A stretch of 64,000 nt of DNA from an uncultured Flavobacteriaceae bacterium (GCA_943842625.1 CALTCK010000002.1:204924-268923), one strand, 5' to 3'. Counted from the stretch's first letter, positions 51,371 through 61,087 are shown. Translations and numbers: made by a program. Notes: generated by a model from the letters alone, not told the origin.

Positions 51371-52312
51371 ATGGATATTTCTATTATTATTCCTCTTCTT
51401 AATGAAGAAGCGTCCTTAAATGAGTTACATCAATGGATTTTGAAAGTAATGAAGTCCAATGGTTATTCGTACGAACTCATTTTTATTGATGATGGAAGTA
51501 AAGATCAATCCTGGAATATCATCACTAAATTGGCAAGTGAAAATACTGAAGTCAATGGAGTTCGTTTTTTAGAAAATTTTGGTAAATCGCAAGCCTTACA
51601 CGCAGGTTTCGCAAAAGCAAAAGGAGATGTAATCATTACAATGGATGCTGACTTGCAGGACAATCCCGAGGAAATAACAGCCTTATACAAAATGGTACAT
51701 GAAGAGGGTTATGATTTGGTTTCTGGATGGAAAAAAATAAGATACGATTCTAAGTTAGCTAAAAACTTACCTTCTAAACTTTTTAATTTTGCGGCCAGAA
51801 AAACTTCTGGAGTACAACTGAATGATTTTAATTGTGGTTTAAAAGCCTACAGAAATGAGGTAATCAAAAATATTGAGGTTACTGGAGAAATGCATCGATA
51901 CATACCTGTTCTTGCCAAAAATGCAGGTTTCAGTAATATTGGAGAGAAAATTGTTAAACATCAAGCTAGAAAATATGGAGAAACAAAATTTGGTATGGAG
52001 CGTTTTATAAGAGGATTTTTAGACTTAATAACCATATCTTTTATTTCAAGGTTTGGTAAAAGGCCAATGCATTTTTTTGGAGCATGGGGAGCTCTTATGA
52101 TAGTAGTGGGATTTTTGTTTGCTTTCTACCTAGGTATTGATAAGCTATTTCTAAATCCTTCTGGAAGGTTAATAACAGAGAAACCTCAGTTTTACATAGC
52201 ATTAACTTCCATGATATTAGGTTCGCAATTTTTTGTTGCTGGTTTCCTAGGAGAATTAATTTTACGCAGTAAAAAAGACACTAAAAATTATATCATCAAA
52301 GAGAATATTTAA
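51371..52312 (+). CDS. family 2 glycosyltransferase (DPM1/ArnC-like)
   Basis: A protein of 313 residues with a GT-A domain (about 1-225) and two C-terminal membrane helices (about 236-258 and 272-295). The features are ISIIIPLLNEEASLNEL, FIDDGSKDQSW, MDADLQDNPEEI (DxD-like metal site) and NCGLKAYRNEV. Such enzymes transfer sugars to undecaprenyl phosphate or act in lipid glycosylation. It is co-transcribed with the DUF4199 gene and perhaps with the phosphohexomutase downstream, which has its own promoter. Confidence 0.93.
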   Translation: MDISIIIPLLNEEASLNELHQWILKVMKSNGYSYELIFIDDGSKDQSWNIITKLASENTEVNGVRFLENFGKSQALHAGFAKAKGDVIITMDADLQDNPEEITALYKMVHEEGYDLVSGWKKIRYDSKLAKNLPSKLFNFAARKTSGVQLNDFNCGLKAYRNEVIKNIEVTGEMHRYIPVLAKNAGFSNIGEKIVKHQARKYGETKFGMERFIRGFLDLITISFISRFGKRPMHFFGAWGALMIVVGFLFAFYLGIDKLFLNPSGRLITEKPQFYIALTSMILGSQFFVAGFLGELILRSKKDTKNYIIKENI

Positions 52313-52348
52313 CAACTAAAATCGTTAAAATTCTTATAATATAAATCG

Positions 52349-52376
52349 TTGTGCCCCTCAAAAACAACTATTTTTG
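52349..52376 (+). promoter_or_regulatory. promoter of the phosphohexomutase gene
   Basis: TTG (52349-52351), a 17-base spacer, then TATTTTTG (52369-52376), 19 bases before the ATG at 52396. Because it overlaps a possible GTG start at 52351, it supports the downstream ATG as the real start. Confidence 0.6.
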
Positions 52377-52395
52377 CACAAAGAAAAATTTGATA

Positions 52396-54117
52396 ATGAT
52401 TTACATTGACCCTAAAATACTTGAGCGAGTAAACATTTGGCTCACTCCTACATTTGATACCGAAACACAGAATACCATAAAAAATTTAATTGCTCGCGAA
52501 CCTGAAACACTGGAAGAAAGTTTTTATAAAAATCTTGAATTTGGAACCGGTGGAATGCGAGGAATTATGGGTGTTGGTGATAATCGAATTAATAAATATA
52601 CCTTAGGAAAAAATACTCAAGGCCTGTCTAATTATCTAAAAAAACAATTTCCAAAACAAGAAATTAAAGTTGCAATAGCTTATGATTGTAGAAATAACAG
52701 TAAAACTTTAGCAAAAATAGTAGCCAATGTATTTTCTGCCAATGATATACAAGTTTATCTTTTTTCAGACCTAAGACCTACTCCCGAATTATCGTTTGCT
52801 GTAAAACATCTTGATTGTCAATGTGGTATTGTATTAACAGCTTCACATAATCCTCCAGAATACAATGGATATAAGGTGTATTGGGAAGATGGCGGACAAT
52901 TAGTACCTCCACAGGATAAAGAAATTATCGCAGAAATTAATCGTTTAAAATATTCAGAAATTAAATTTGAGGTTAACCATAATTTAATAAGCTACATAGA
53001 CGAGCAAGTAGACGAGGCCTTTGCGAAAGCCTCTATTAAAAATGGAAGTTTTGGAATACCACAAGGCATCAAAAATAACTTGAATATTGTTTTTACCTCT
53101 CTTCACGGCACTTCAATTACTATGGTTCCAAAAGTATTGCAAGAAGCCGGTTATAAAAATGTTTTGATAGTAAAAGAACAAGCGCTTCCTGATGGAGGTT
53201 TTCCAACAGTAAAATCTCCTAATCCAGAAGAACCTGAAGCCTTAAAAATGGCTATAGATCTTGCCATAAAACAAAATGCAGATATTGTTGTGGGCACAGA
53301 TCCTGATTGTGACAGACTAGGAATAGCAGTTAAAAATACTACTGGAAAATATACTTTGCTTAATGGCAATCAAGCAATGCTTATTAAAACTCATTTTTTG
53401 TTAGAAAAATGGAAAAAAGAAAATAAACTTAATGGAAAACAATTTGTAGCCTCTACGATAGTTTCAACTCCGATGATTCAAAAAATTGCTGAAAATTATA
53501 AAGTGATTTACAAAGAAGGGTTAACTGGCTTTAAATGGATTGCGAAGATGATTAAAGATTTTCCTGAACTTGAACACATTGGTGGTGGAGAAGAAAGCTT
53601 TGGTTATTTAGTAGGCGACTTTGTTCGCGATAAAGATGCGGTAACTGCTACACTATTAATTTGTGAGATAGCTGCACAGGCAAAACAAAATGGTGGCAAT
53701 CTACTCTCCTACTTAGATGAATTATATTTGAAATATGGATATTACCAAGAACATTTAATTTCTATTGTAAAAAAAGGAAAAAAAGGAGCTGAAGAAATAT
53801 CACAAATGATGAAAAACTTCAGAGAAAATCCATATACTGAAATTGCTGGTCAGAAAGTTGTTCGTATTGAAGACTATCAGAAAAGTGAATCTAGAGATTT
53901 AGTTAACAATTCTAATATTCTAATTGACATACCAAAATCTAACGTTCTCATATTTTATACAGAAGACGCTAGTAAGATAGCGATGAGACCAAGTGGAACA
54001 GAGCCAAAAATAAAGTTTTATATTAGCGTAAATTCAAAATCTAAAAATTGCGTAGTTGCCCAAAAAACCAATCAAGAAAAATTAGAAGCAATTATCTCAG
54101 TTTTAAAAAATAATTAA
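52396..54117 (+). CDS. phosphoglucomutase/phosphomannomutase
   Basis: Alpha-D-phosphohexomutase of 573 residues that interconverts hexose 1- and 6-phosphates, supplying sugar nucleotides. All four active-site loops are present: phosphoserine TASHNPPEYNGYKVYW, metal loop GTDPDCDRLGI, sugar loop GGGEESFGYLVGD, and phosphate-binding RPSGTEPKIKFYI. It is of the long group (about 570 residues), like PgcA/PMM2-type enzymes. The last base of its stop overlaps the next ATG (TAATG), coupling it to the MsbA-like exporter. Confidence 0.95.
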   Translation: MIYIDPKILERVNIWLTPTFDTETQNTIKNLIAREPETLEESFYKNLEFGTGGMRGIMGVGDNRINKYTLGKNTQGLSNYLKKQFPKQEIKVAIAYDCRNNSKTLAKIVANVFSANDIQVYLFSDLRPTPELSFAVKHLDCQCGIVLTASHNPPEYNGYKVYWEDGGQLVPPQDKEIIAEINRLKYSEIKFEVNHNLISYIDEQVDEAFAKASIKNGSFGIPQGIKNNLNIVFTSLHGTSITMVPKVLQEAGYKNVLIVKEQALPDGGFPTVKSPNPEEPEALKMAIDLAIKQNADIVVGTDPDCDRLGIAVKNTTGKYTLLNGNQAMLIKTHFLLEKWKKENKLNGKQFVASTIVSTPMIQKIAENYKVIYKEGLTGFKWIAKMIKDFPELEHIGGGEESFGYLVGDFVRDKDAVTATLLICEIAAQAKQNGGNLLSYLDELYLKYGYYQEHLISIVKKGKKGAEEISQMMKNFRENPYTEIAGQKVVRIEDYQKSESRDLVNNSNILIDIPKSNVLIFYTEDASKIAMRPSGTEPKIKFYISVNSKSKNCVVAQKTNQEKLEAIISVLKNN

Positions 54118-55943
54118 TGCAGTATTTTAAAAAAATAATTCAATTTGCTTTACCCTACAAAAGGTTTGCATTTTTAAACATTATTTTTAATGTTTTTTAT
54201 GCATTATTTAGCGCTTTATCATTCATTGCACTGATACCTATGTTGGATGTATTGTTTGAACAAGATAAAATTAAGGCTATCAAAGAACCAACTTATACGG
54301 GTATGCTGGACATTAAAGATTACTTCAAGGATTACTTATCATTTAAAGTCCATGATTTTGCGCAAGACGATGCGTCACGAGCCTTATTATTAGTGATTTC
54401 TCTGGTCATCCTTTTATTTCTACTAAAAAACATATTCAGATATCTCGCCATGTATGCTATTACATTTTTAAGAAATGGTGTTTTAAAAGATATTCGGAAT
54501 GAACTCTACAAAAAAACCGTAAATCTGCCTATCTCTTTTTTTTCAGAAAAAAGGAAAGGAGACATTTTAGCAAGAACTGGAACCGATGTTTTAGAGATAC
54601 AGCACTCATTTTTATCGGTATTAGAATTACTATTTAGAGAACCATTAACTATCATTTTTACAATAATAATGATGTTAATAATTAGCCCTAAACTTACACT
54701 CTTTGTTTTTATTTTTATTCCAATATCCGGTTTTATTATTTCTAGAATTGGGAAAACTTTAAAAAAGAAATCTGATCAAGTTCAAAAAGAACAAGGTGTA
54801 TTTTTGTCTACACTAGAAGAAACTTTAGGTGGGTTAAAAATTATTAAAGGTTTTACTGCAGAAAAACTTTTTAGGGAGAAGTTCGAAGAATCTACCTCAA
54901 AATTCTATAGATTTTCAAATACCCTTTTAAACAGACAAAATCTTGCCTCTCCTACCAGTGAATTTTTGGGTATTTCCGTGATAGCAATATTATTATGGTA
55001 TGGAGGAAAAATGGTTTTAATAGATGGCACATTAGATAGCAGTTCATTTATTGCCTATATGGGACTTGCATACAATATATTAACTCCAGCAAAAGCAATC
55101 AGTAAAGCTAGTTATTCTGTAAAAAAAGGGAATGCAGCTGCAGAACGAGTTTTAGAGATTTTAGAAACAGAATCAAATATTACAGACCTACCAGATGCTC
55201 AAGACAAAACAGAATTTAGTACCGAAATAGATATCAAAAATATTTCTTTTAAATATCAAAATGATTTTGTTTTGAACGACTTTTCGCTAAAAGTACCTAA
55301 AGGTCATACCGTTGCTTTAGTAGGTCAAAGCGGTAGCGGAAAAAGCACGATTGCTAATTTAATTACTAGGTTTTATGATGTAAACAAAGGCTCTATTAAC
55401 ATCGATCACTTAAATATTAAAAAAATTACTCAAAATTCTCTTCGTAAGTTGTTAGGCTTAGTTACTCAGGATTCTATTTTATTTAATGATACTGTTAAAG
55501 GAAATTTATTAGTAGCAAAACAAAATGCATCAGACCAAGAAATCATCGAAGCACTTAAAGTCGCTAATGCCTGGGAATTTGTTGAAAATTTAGCGGAGGG
55601 TATATATACCAATATTGGAGATTCTGGAAATAAGCTGAGTGGAGGGCAAAAACAACGCTTGAGTATAGCTCGGGCTGTTCTTAAAAATCCTCCTATAATG
55701 ATATTAGATGAAGCTACTTCAGCACTAGACACGGAAAGCGAGCAACTAGTACAAAAAGCTTTGGAAAATATGATGAAAAACAGAACTTCTATAGTAATTG
55801 CTCATCGATTGTCTACAATTCAAAAAGCAGACAACATAATAGTTTTAGCCAAAGGTGAAATCGTTGAACAAGGAAAACACGAAGAATTACTTGAGAATAA
55901 AGGAGTCTATTATAATCTTGTTAAAATGCAATCTCTTTCCTAG
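54117..55943 (+). CDS. ABC transporter ATP-binding/permease protein (MsbA-like)
   Basis: Half-transporter of 608 residues: six-helix membrane domain (about 1-330) and an ATPase domain (about 365-600). Walker A VGQSGSGKST, signature LSGGQKQRLSIARA, Walker B MILDEATSALDTES and the switch His in IVIAHRLST are all intact. It works as a homodimer. Coupled to a phosphohexomutase and preceded by a glycosyltransferase and DUF4199, it most likely flips lipid A or a glycolipid, but drug export cannot be excluded. Confidence 0.94.
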   Translation: MQYFKKIIQFALPYKRFAFLNIIFNVFYALFSALSFIALIPMLDVLFEQDKIKAIKEPTYTGMLDIKDYFKDYLSFKVHDFAQDDASRALLLVISLVILLFLLKNIFRYLAMYAITFLRNGVLKDIRNELYKKTVNLPISFFSEKRKGDILARTGTDVLEIQHSFLSVLELLFREPLTIIFTIIMMLIISPKLTLFVFIFIPISGFIISRIGKTLKKKSDQVQKEQGVFLSTLEETLGGLKIIKGFTAEKLFREKFEESTSKFYRFSNTLLNRQNLASPTSEFLGISVIAILLWYGGKMVLIDGTLDSSSFIAYMGLAYNILTPAKAISKASYSVKKGNAAAERVLEILETESNITDLPDAQDKTEFSTEIDIKNISFKYQNDFVLNDFSLKVPKGHTVALVGQSGSGKSTIANLITRFYDVNKGSINIDHLNIKKITQNSLRKLLGLVTQDSILFNDTVKGNLLVAKQNASDQEIIEALKVANAWEFVENLAEGIYTNIGDSGNKLSGGQKQRLSIARAVLKNPPIMILDEATSALDTESEQLVQKALENMMKNRTSIVIAHRLSTIQKADNIIVLAKGEIVEQGKHEELLENKGVYYNLVKMQSLS

Positions 55944-56006
55944 TAATTCTAATATACTAAGATTCAATTAAAGTCGTTTTATTTTATTCTTTAATTAAAA
56001 ATAGTT

Positions 56007-56057
56007 GTTTGTTTTTTAAACTATTTAAGTAATTTTTAGTCATACATTTAAACAAAC
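56007..56057 (+). repeat. inverted repeat upstream of the ECF sigma gene
   Basis: GTTTGTTT (56007-56014) and AAACAAAC (56050-56057) are perfect eight-base inverted arms, 35 bases apart, ending eight bases before the sigma factor ATG. They could be an operator or a loop in the leader. AT-rich context makes chance possible. Confidence 0.3.
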
Positions 56058-56064
56058 TCACTAA

Positions 56065-56616
56065 ATGATTGATGAAAAAGAATTAGTTATAGCCTTAAAA
56101 TCTAAAAACGAATCCGAAAGGGCATTCCGAGTTCTAGTTAATCTTTATAAAGAACGTCTGTATTGGCATATCAGAAAAATAGTCTTAAATCACGAAGACA
56201 CAGATGATATTCTCCAAAATACATTTATTAAAATTTATAAAAATATCCACAAATTTGAAGAAAAAAGTAAATTATATACTTGGATGTACAGGATAGCTAC
56301 GAATGAATCTATTACTTTTTTAAATAAAAAGGCAAAAAAGAAAAACATTACAATCGAAGAAGTAAAAGATCAGTTGATTGAAAATTTAGAAAGTGATATT
56401 TATTTTGAGGGAAATCAAATTCAAATTTTATTTCAAAAAGCTATAAATACATTGCCACAGAAACAACAATTAGTTTTTAATATGAAATATTTTGAAGACC
56501 ACACGTACGAAAACTTATCAGAAATACTAGAAACTTCTGTAGGAGGACTTAAAAGCAGTTATCATATAGCTGTAAAAAAAATTACTGCCTACATAAAATT
56601 AAATGAAACTATTTAA
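56065..56616 (+). CDS. ECF-type RNA polymerase sigma factor
   Basis: Sigma-70 family protein of 183 residues with only regions 2 and 4. Region 2 (about 22-90): FRVLVNLYKERLYWHIRKIV, DTDDILQNTFIKIYKNIHKF, LYTWMYRIATNESI. Region 4 (about 128-178): LPQKQQLVFNMKYFEDHTYENLSEIL then SVGGLKSSYHIAVKKI, a helix-turn-helix. The two downstream genes look like its membrane anti-sigma factor and periplasmic sensor, so it probably controls envelope genes. Confidence 0.94.
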   Translation: MIDEKELVIALKSKNESERAFRVLVNLYKERLYWHIRKIVLNHEDTDDILQNTFIKIYKNIHKFEEKSKLYTWMYRIATNESITFLNKKAKKKNITIEEVKDQLIENLESDIYFEGNQIQILFQKAINTLPQKQQLVFNMKYFEDHTYENLSEILETSVGGLKSSYHIAVKKITAYIKLNETI

Positions 56617-56637
56617 TATAAAATTAGTCCAATAAAA

Positions 56638-57138
56638 GTGAAAAGGAGAGAAAACATAGATAAATTTAAGGTTCCTACTAATTATTTCGATGAATTTGAA
56701 AACCATTTATTTAAAAAAATAAATGAAGAAGTTCTTCCTAAAAATATTGGTTTTAAAACTCCTACGGGATATTTTAACAAATTAGATATCAAGATAAAAA
56801 GAAAAAACAATAGCAAATCAAAAGAAGGGAAATTGATTCCTATAGTTTCAAAAAAAACGTTCATGTATGCAGCTTCAATAGCAGCCATAGTCATATTAGT
56901 CTTTTCTGTTTTAAAAAATTCGACTCCTGTTTATACGCTTGAAGAAATTGAAATCAGTAACATAGAAAATTTTATTAATGAAGGAAACATCCAATTAAAA
57001 CAATATGAAATATCTATCTTATTTACAGATGAAATATTAAATAATATAACCAGTAATCAAAGTCGGCTATCTGGAAATCAGTTAGAAAATTATCTTCTTG
57101 AAAATATAAATGATCTTAACGACTTGTTACCAAATTAA
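56638..57138 (+). CDS. putative single-pass anti-sigma factor
   Basis: A protein of 166 residues starting at GTG 56638, 21 bases after the sigma gene. The N-terminal cytoplasmic part has two related segments (FKVPTNYFDEFENHLFKKI and FKTPTGYFNKLDIKIKRKN), the PxxYF motif seen in Bacteroidota anti-sigma proteins. One membrane helix follows (about 79-95, MYAASIAAIVILVFSVL), then a periplasmic acidic tail. I infer that the N-terminus holds the sigma factor at the membrane. Confidence 0.7.
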   Translation: MKRRENIDKFKVPTNYFDEFENHLFKKINEEVLPKNIGFKTPTGYFNKLDIKIKRKNNSKSKEGKLIPIVSKKTFMYAASIAAIVILVFSVLKNSTPVYTLEEIEISNIENFINEGNIQLKQYEISILFTDEILNNITSNQSRLSGNQLENYLLENINDLNDLLPN

Positions 57139-57154
57139 CTTTAAAAAATTAAAA

Positions 57155-57634
57155 ATGAAAAACTTAATAATACTAATAATAGCTTTTAGTTCAATCAGTA
57201 CAACTATTTATGCCCAAAATCCAGGTAAAAAATTACATGATGAACGTGGAAAAAAAAATGAAAAAATAAAAACATTAAAAATTGCTCATATAAGCAATGA
57301 GTTAAATTTTACGACAGAAGAAGCTGAAAAATTTTGGCCAATTTACAATGAACACGAACGTTCAATGATGAAAATTAGACATGAGCTAAGAAGTAAAAGT
57401 AAATTTAGACCTGACAGTGCTGAGAAACTCACTGACGATGAGGCAAACGAACTTATTGAAAGCATACTTTCAATGAAAACAGCCGAATTAACTTTTCAGA
57501 AGGAATTAATTTCAAATTTAAAGGGTGTAGTTCCTCCAGTAAAAATTCTTAAGCTAGAGCGCGCTGAAAGAACCTTTAGAGAAATGTTAATCAAAGAATT
57601 AAGAGATCGAAGAATGGAAAAAAGAAAAAAATAA
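57155..57634 (+). CDS. Spy/CpxP-like periplasmic sensor of the ECF system
   Basis: A protein of 159 residues from ATG 57155, with signal peptide (NLIILIIAFSSISTTIYAQN). The mature part is all-helical and charged: IAHISNELNFTTEEAEKFWPIYNEHE, MKIRHELRSKSK, EANELIESILSMKTAEL, ending REMLIKELRDRRMEKRKK. It resembles the Spy/CpxP/CnrX helical-hairpin family, and similar genes in Flavobacteriia are annotated 'sensor of ECF-type sigma factor'. It would act in the periplasm, sensing misfolded protein or metals. Confidence 0.8.
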   Translation: MKNLIILIIAFSSISTTIYAQNPGKKLHDERGKKNEKIKTLKIAHISNELNFTTEEAEKFWPIYNEHERSMMKIRHELRSKSKFRPDSAEKLTDDEANELIESILSMKTAELTFQKELISNLKGVVPPVKILKLERAERTFREMLIKELRDRRMEKRKK

Positions 57635-57659
57635 CCAAAAAGATAGCTATCGTTTATTT

Positions 57660-58700
57660 TTATTTAAAAATCAGTTTTGAAATTTTATTTTTACCAGAGG
57701 CAAATGCTAGGGTATCATTTACAAATTCAATGGCATAAAAACCTTCTTCAGATAATTCTACCCATGAGTTACCACTATCATTACTATAAGATATTCCTGG
57801 GGTTCCAACTGCAACAATTTCACTTCCATTAGTTCCTGGAATAAATTTTACCGAGGAACGATATCCAGGGCCTCTCCCATTACTTAACAGTCTCCAAGTT
57901 TTTCCACCATCATTGGTGATGGCCTTATTTCCTTCGTTAAATTCTTTGTGATCCCAGTTTCCACCGAAAATAATCCCTTTTTGGTCATCGTAAAAGTCAA
58001 CACTATAAATACCCGTCATACTCGCACCCTGGATTATTGGAGTTTCATATACTTTCCAAGTATCACCTCTGTCTAAAGAATGAAATACTCTTGCTTTTTT
58101 TCCACCTGTTACTACCCATACATTATTTTTATAAATAGAAATATTAGAGTTACTAGCAGCAAAAGCAGCTTCACCAATGGCTGTTTTAGGCAAATTATCA
58201 CATGATAATTTCTTCCAAGTATTACCTCCATCTCTAGTTATGATTATTGATAAACATTCATCTGTTGGGTCTCCCATCGCTATACCTTCTTTATCATCCC
58301 AAAATTTGATAGCATCATAAAAAACGTGTGCTCCTTTTTCTACATATACTTCTTCGATATTTGTTGCCACATTCCCATCAAATCCAATTTTGTACAAAAC
58401 AGCAGGGTTTTCTATACTTAAAATAAAGACCGCATTTTTTATGACTGCAATAGCTCTAAAGTTTAATAAAATATCTTCATATTTTATACTAGTTATTTTT
58501 GGAGATTCATTATCGATAAAACCAATTCTACCATTATTTGCTGCAAACCAAATCTTATCCTTAGCGATAGGTTCAATGGCACGAATACTTAAACTGTCAG
58601 AAAACACCTGTTTTATAGTGACCGAACTAAATTCTTTCGAGTTATTCAAGTTGCAACTAATTAACAGGGATAATATTAAAATCATTGAGTAAACTCGCAT
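57660..58700 (-). CDS. YCF48/BNR-repeat beta-propeller lipoprotein
   Basis: A 346-residue protein with a lipoprotein signal (MILILSLLISCNLNN). Several BNR/Asp-box blades are visible: IITRDGGNTWKKLS, FHSLDRGDTWKVYE, AITNDGGKTWRLLS and SYSNDSGNSWVELS, so it is a propeller of the photosystem-stability-factor-like (YCF48) or sialidase type. Catalytic residues of sialidases are not evident. In Bacteroidota these are usually annotated 'oxidoreductase', without support. Function unknown. Confidence 0.85.
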   Translation of the reverse strand: MRVYSMILILSLLISCNLNNSKEFSSVTIKQVFSDSLSIRAIEPIAKDKIWFAANNGRIGFIDNESPKITSIKYEDILLNFRAIAVIKNAVFILSIENPAVLYKIGFDGNVATNIEEVYVEKGAHVFYDAIKFWDDKEGIAMGDPTDECLSIIITRDGGNTWKKLSCDNLPKTAIGEAAFAASNSNISIYKNNVWVVTGGKKARVFHSLDRGDTWKVYETPIIQGASMTGIYSVDFYDDQKGIIFGGNWDHKEFNEGNKAITNDGGKTWRLLSNGRGPGYRSSVKFIPGTNGSEIVAVGTPGISYSNDSGNSWVELSEEGFYAIEFVNDTLAFASGKNKISKLIFK

Positions 58701-58746
58701 TGTTATTTTTTTTCAAAAGTAACAAATCTATACAGCTTAAAACAAT

Positions 58747-58754
58747 ACCTTTGC
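58747..58754 (+). promoter_or_regulatory. putative -7 element of the RsmB-like gene
   Basis: TACCTTTG matches TAnnTTTG and is 16 bases upstream of the ATG at 58771. No good -33 element is seen. Confidence 0.4.
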
Positions 58755-58770
58755 AAACTATAATAAAACT

Positions 58771-59985
58771 ATGAAACTACACCGTAATTTAGTATTTGCC
58801 ACTATTGATTCGCTTCATTTAATTTTCAATGAAAATAAGCAGGCAGATAAGGTATTAAAAAATACGCTAAAACGTGATAAACGATGGGGAGCTAGAGATA
58901 GAGGTTTCATAGCTGAAACTACTTATGACATCGTTCGATGGAAGCGACTCTATTCAAAGATTGCTGAAGTAAAAGAACCTTTCAATAGAGCAAATCTATT
59001 TCGACTTTTTACTGTTTGGGCTACATTAAAAGGTATTCAAATTCCAGATTGGCCTCAATTTGAAAATACACCAACAAGAAAAATAAAAGGAAAATTCGAT
59101 GAATTTTCAAAAATTAGAAAATATAAAGAATCCGTCCCGGATTGGTTAGATAATTTAGGGGAAAAAGAATTAGGAAAGAAATGGGATAAAGAAATTCACT
59201 CTTTAAATCAATTAGCCGATGTAATATTGAGAGTAAATACTTTGAAAACTACCAAAGAAAAATTACAAAATAATTTACAAGAACTTGAAATTGAAACAGA
59301 AAATATTAAAGGGTATCCTCAGGCATTAAAACTAGTAAAACGAACCAATGTGTTTGTTACTGAAGCTTTTAAAAATGGCTGGTTTGAAGTTCAAGATGCT
59401 TCTTCACAAAAAGTAGCTAAATTTTTAAATCCAAAACCTGGAACTAGAGTTGTTGATACTTGTGCTGGAGCTGGTGGAAAAAGTTTACATATAGCCGCCT
59501 TAATGGAGAATAAAGGGCAAGTTATTGCACTAGATATCTACGAAAACAAGTTGAAAGAATTAAAAAGAAGAGCAAAAAGAAATGGTGCTCACAATATAGA
59601 AACGAGAACAATAGACTCTAGCAAAGTCATTAAAAAGTTAATCCAAAAAGCTGATAAAATACTAATTGATGCTCCTTGTTCAGGAATTGGGGTCTTAAAA
59701 AGAAATCCAGATTCTAAATGGAAACTACAACCAGAATTTCTAGAAACTATAAAAAATACTCAAAGAGAAATATTAGATTCGTATTCAAGAATGGTAAAAC
59801 CCGGAGGGCAAATGGTCTACGCCACATGCTCTATCTTACCCTCTGAGAATGAAAAACAAGTTCAAGATTTTTTAGAAAGAAAGTCTGGTAAAGATTTTAA
59901 ATTCGTGAAGGAAGAAAAAGTTTTTCCCAGTGAAAGTGGATTCGATGGATTTTATATGGCTTTATTTCAAAAAAACATAACTTAA
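58771..59985 (+). CDS. RsmB/NOP-family RNA m5C methyltransferase
   Basis: SAM-dependent RNA cytosine-5 methyltransferase of 404 residues. N-terminal helical domain (about 1-170), then the Rossmann domain: VDTCAGAGGKSLHIAAL, IALDIYENKLKELKRRAKRN, LIDAPCSGIGVLKRNPDSKW (motif IV with Cys) and YATCSILPSENEKQV (motif VI, catalytic Cys). The target is probably 16S rRNA C967 or another m5C site; the N-terminus is not a clear NusB fold, so I leave the gene name open. Confidence 0.92.
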   Translation: MKLHRNLVFATIDSLHLIFNENKQADKVLKNTLKRDKRWGARDRGFIAETTYDIVRWKRLYSKIAEVKEPFNRANLFRLFTVWATLKGIQIPDWPQFENTPTRKIKGKFDEFSKIRKYKESVPDWLDNLGEKELGKKWDKEIHSLNQLADVILRVNTLKTTKEKLQNNLQELEIETENIKGYPQALKLVKRTNVFVTEAFKNGWFEVQDASSQKVAKFLNPKPGTRVVDTCAGAGGKSLHIAALMENKGQVIALDIYENKLKELKRRAKRNGAHNIETRTIDSSKVIKKLIQKADKILIDAPCSGIGVLKRNPDSKWKLQPEFLETIKNTQREILDSYSRMVKPGGQMVYATCSILPSENEKQVQDFLERKSGKDFKFVKEEKVFPSESGFDGFYMALFQKNIT

Positions 59986-59995
59986 ATTAATCAAC

Positions 59996-61033
59996 ATGAA
60001 AAAAATTACACTAATCTTACTATTTTTTGTTCAAATTTTATTTGCACAGCAGCCCTACTACAATGACGTTAACCTATCATTAACAGGACAAGATTTGTAT
60101 TTAGAATTACAATCTAAAATTGCAATTAACAACCCTACCTTCACCTATGGTGATGTAAGAGATACGGTAAAGATTACTGATGAAGATCCAGATAATAATT
60201 CTGACGTTTTGTTAGTTTATGGTTATGATAATTCTGGAAGTTGTACAACTGACAGATCAAGAGATAAAGATGATTTTGGAGGAACTAACTGTGAATACAA
60301 CAGAGAGCATGTTTTTGCAAGATCCAATGCCAATCCAGAGATGGGTAGTGCAAGTAATAGTTCAACAGGGATCATCGCCGATCCACATAATCTAAGACCT
60401 AGCGATCAGCAAATGAACGGAAATAGAGGAAATACTAAATTTGGTGCTGGTAGCGGTGATGCTGGTAATACCGGCGGAACTTGGTATCCAGGAGACGAAT
60501 GGAAGGGAGATATTGCTAGAATGATGATGTACATGTACACCAGGTATGGTACTCGATGTTTACCAACCTTAAATGGATCTGGAGCTACCCAACCCAATAA
60601 CGAAATGCTTCAAGTATATTTACAATGGAACGCAGAAGATCCAGTAAATGAATTTGAAGATCAACGTAACCCCCATTTAGAGACGGAATACGGCAACAGA
60701 AATCCTTTCATTGATAACCCATATCTAGCAACACTTATTTGGGGAGGAGAGCCTGCAGAAGATCGCTGGGGAATATTATCTTTAGATGCCAACGTATTTA
60801 AAGACCTTACAATCTATCCAAATCCTGCTGATAAAGTAATATGGGTTGAAAATTCAACAATTATTGATAATGGAACTGTTATTGTATTTGATCTATTAGG
60901 AAAGGAAATATTTAAAGAGACTTTTACAAAGGACAAAAAACAAATTAATACCAGCTCTTTTTCAAGAGGAGTTTATTTATTAAAAGTAATTTCAAATAAT
61001 TCTGAAATCATCAAAAAAATTATTATCAATTAA
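59996..61033 (+). CDS. secreted endonuclease I (EndA/NucM) with T9SS sorting domain
   Basis: A 345-residue protein: signal peptide (1-18, ending LFAQ), EndA/NucM nuclease domain (about 25-255) and a type IX C-terminal sorting domain (about 268-345; LTIYPNPADKVIWVEN, SSFSRGVYLLKVI). The nuclease signature YNREHVFARS with ADPHNLRPSDQQMNGNRGN carries the catalytic His and metal-binding Asn of the His-Me finger. It would degrade extracellular DNA or RNA, probably for phosphate or nucleosides. It starts ten bases after the methyltransferase stop. Confidence 0.93.
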   Translation: MKKITLILLFFVQILFAQQPYYNDVNLSLTGQDLYLELQSKIAINNPTFTYGDVRDTVKITDEDPDNNSDVLLVYGYDNSGSCTTDRSRDKDDFGGTNCEYNREHVFARSNANPEMGSASNSSTGIIADPHNLRPSDQQMNGNRGNTKFGAGSGDAGNTGGTWYPGDEWKGDIARMMMYMYTRYGTRCLPTLNGSGATQPNNEMLQVYLQWNAEDPVNEFEDQRNPHLETEYGNRNPFIDNPYLATLIWGGEPAEDRWGILSLDANVFKDLTIYPNPADKVIWVENSTIIDNGTVIVFDLLGKEIFKETFTKDKKQINTSSFSRGVYLLKVISNNSEIIKKIIIN

Positions 61034-61049
61034 TATTCTTATTGTAAAA

Positions 61050-61087
61050 TTAAAAAGCGTTTTCATTATAATGAAAACGCTTTTTAA
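61050..61087. terminator. bidirectional terminator between endonuclease I and T9SS protein genes
   Basis: Nearly perfect inverted repeat, TTAAAAAGCGTTTTCATT pairing with its complement around two bases. The flanking A- and T-runs let it act on both convergent transcripts. Confidence 0.85.

Noticed and set aside
55966..55996. AATTAAAG/CTTTAATT hairpin after the MsbA-like gene
   Set aside because: Eight pairs with only two G-C, a loop of 15 bases and no clear T-tract; likely to arise by chance in this AT-rich gap.
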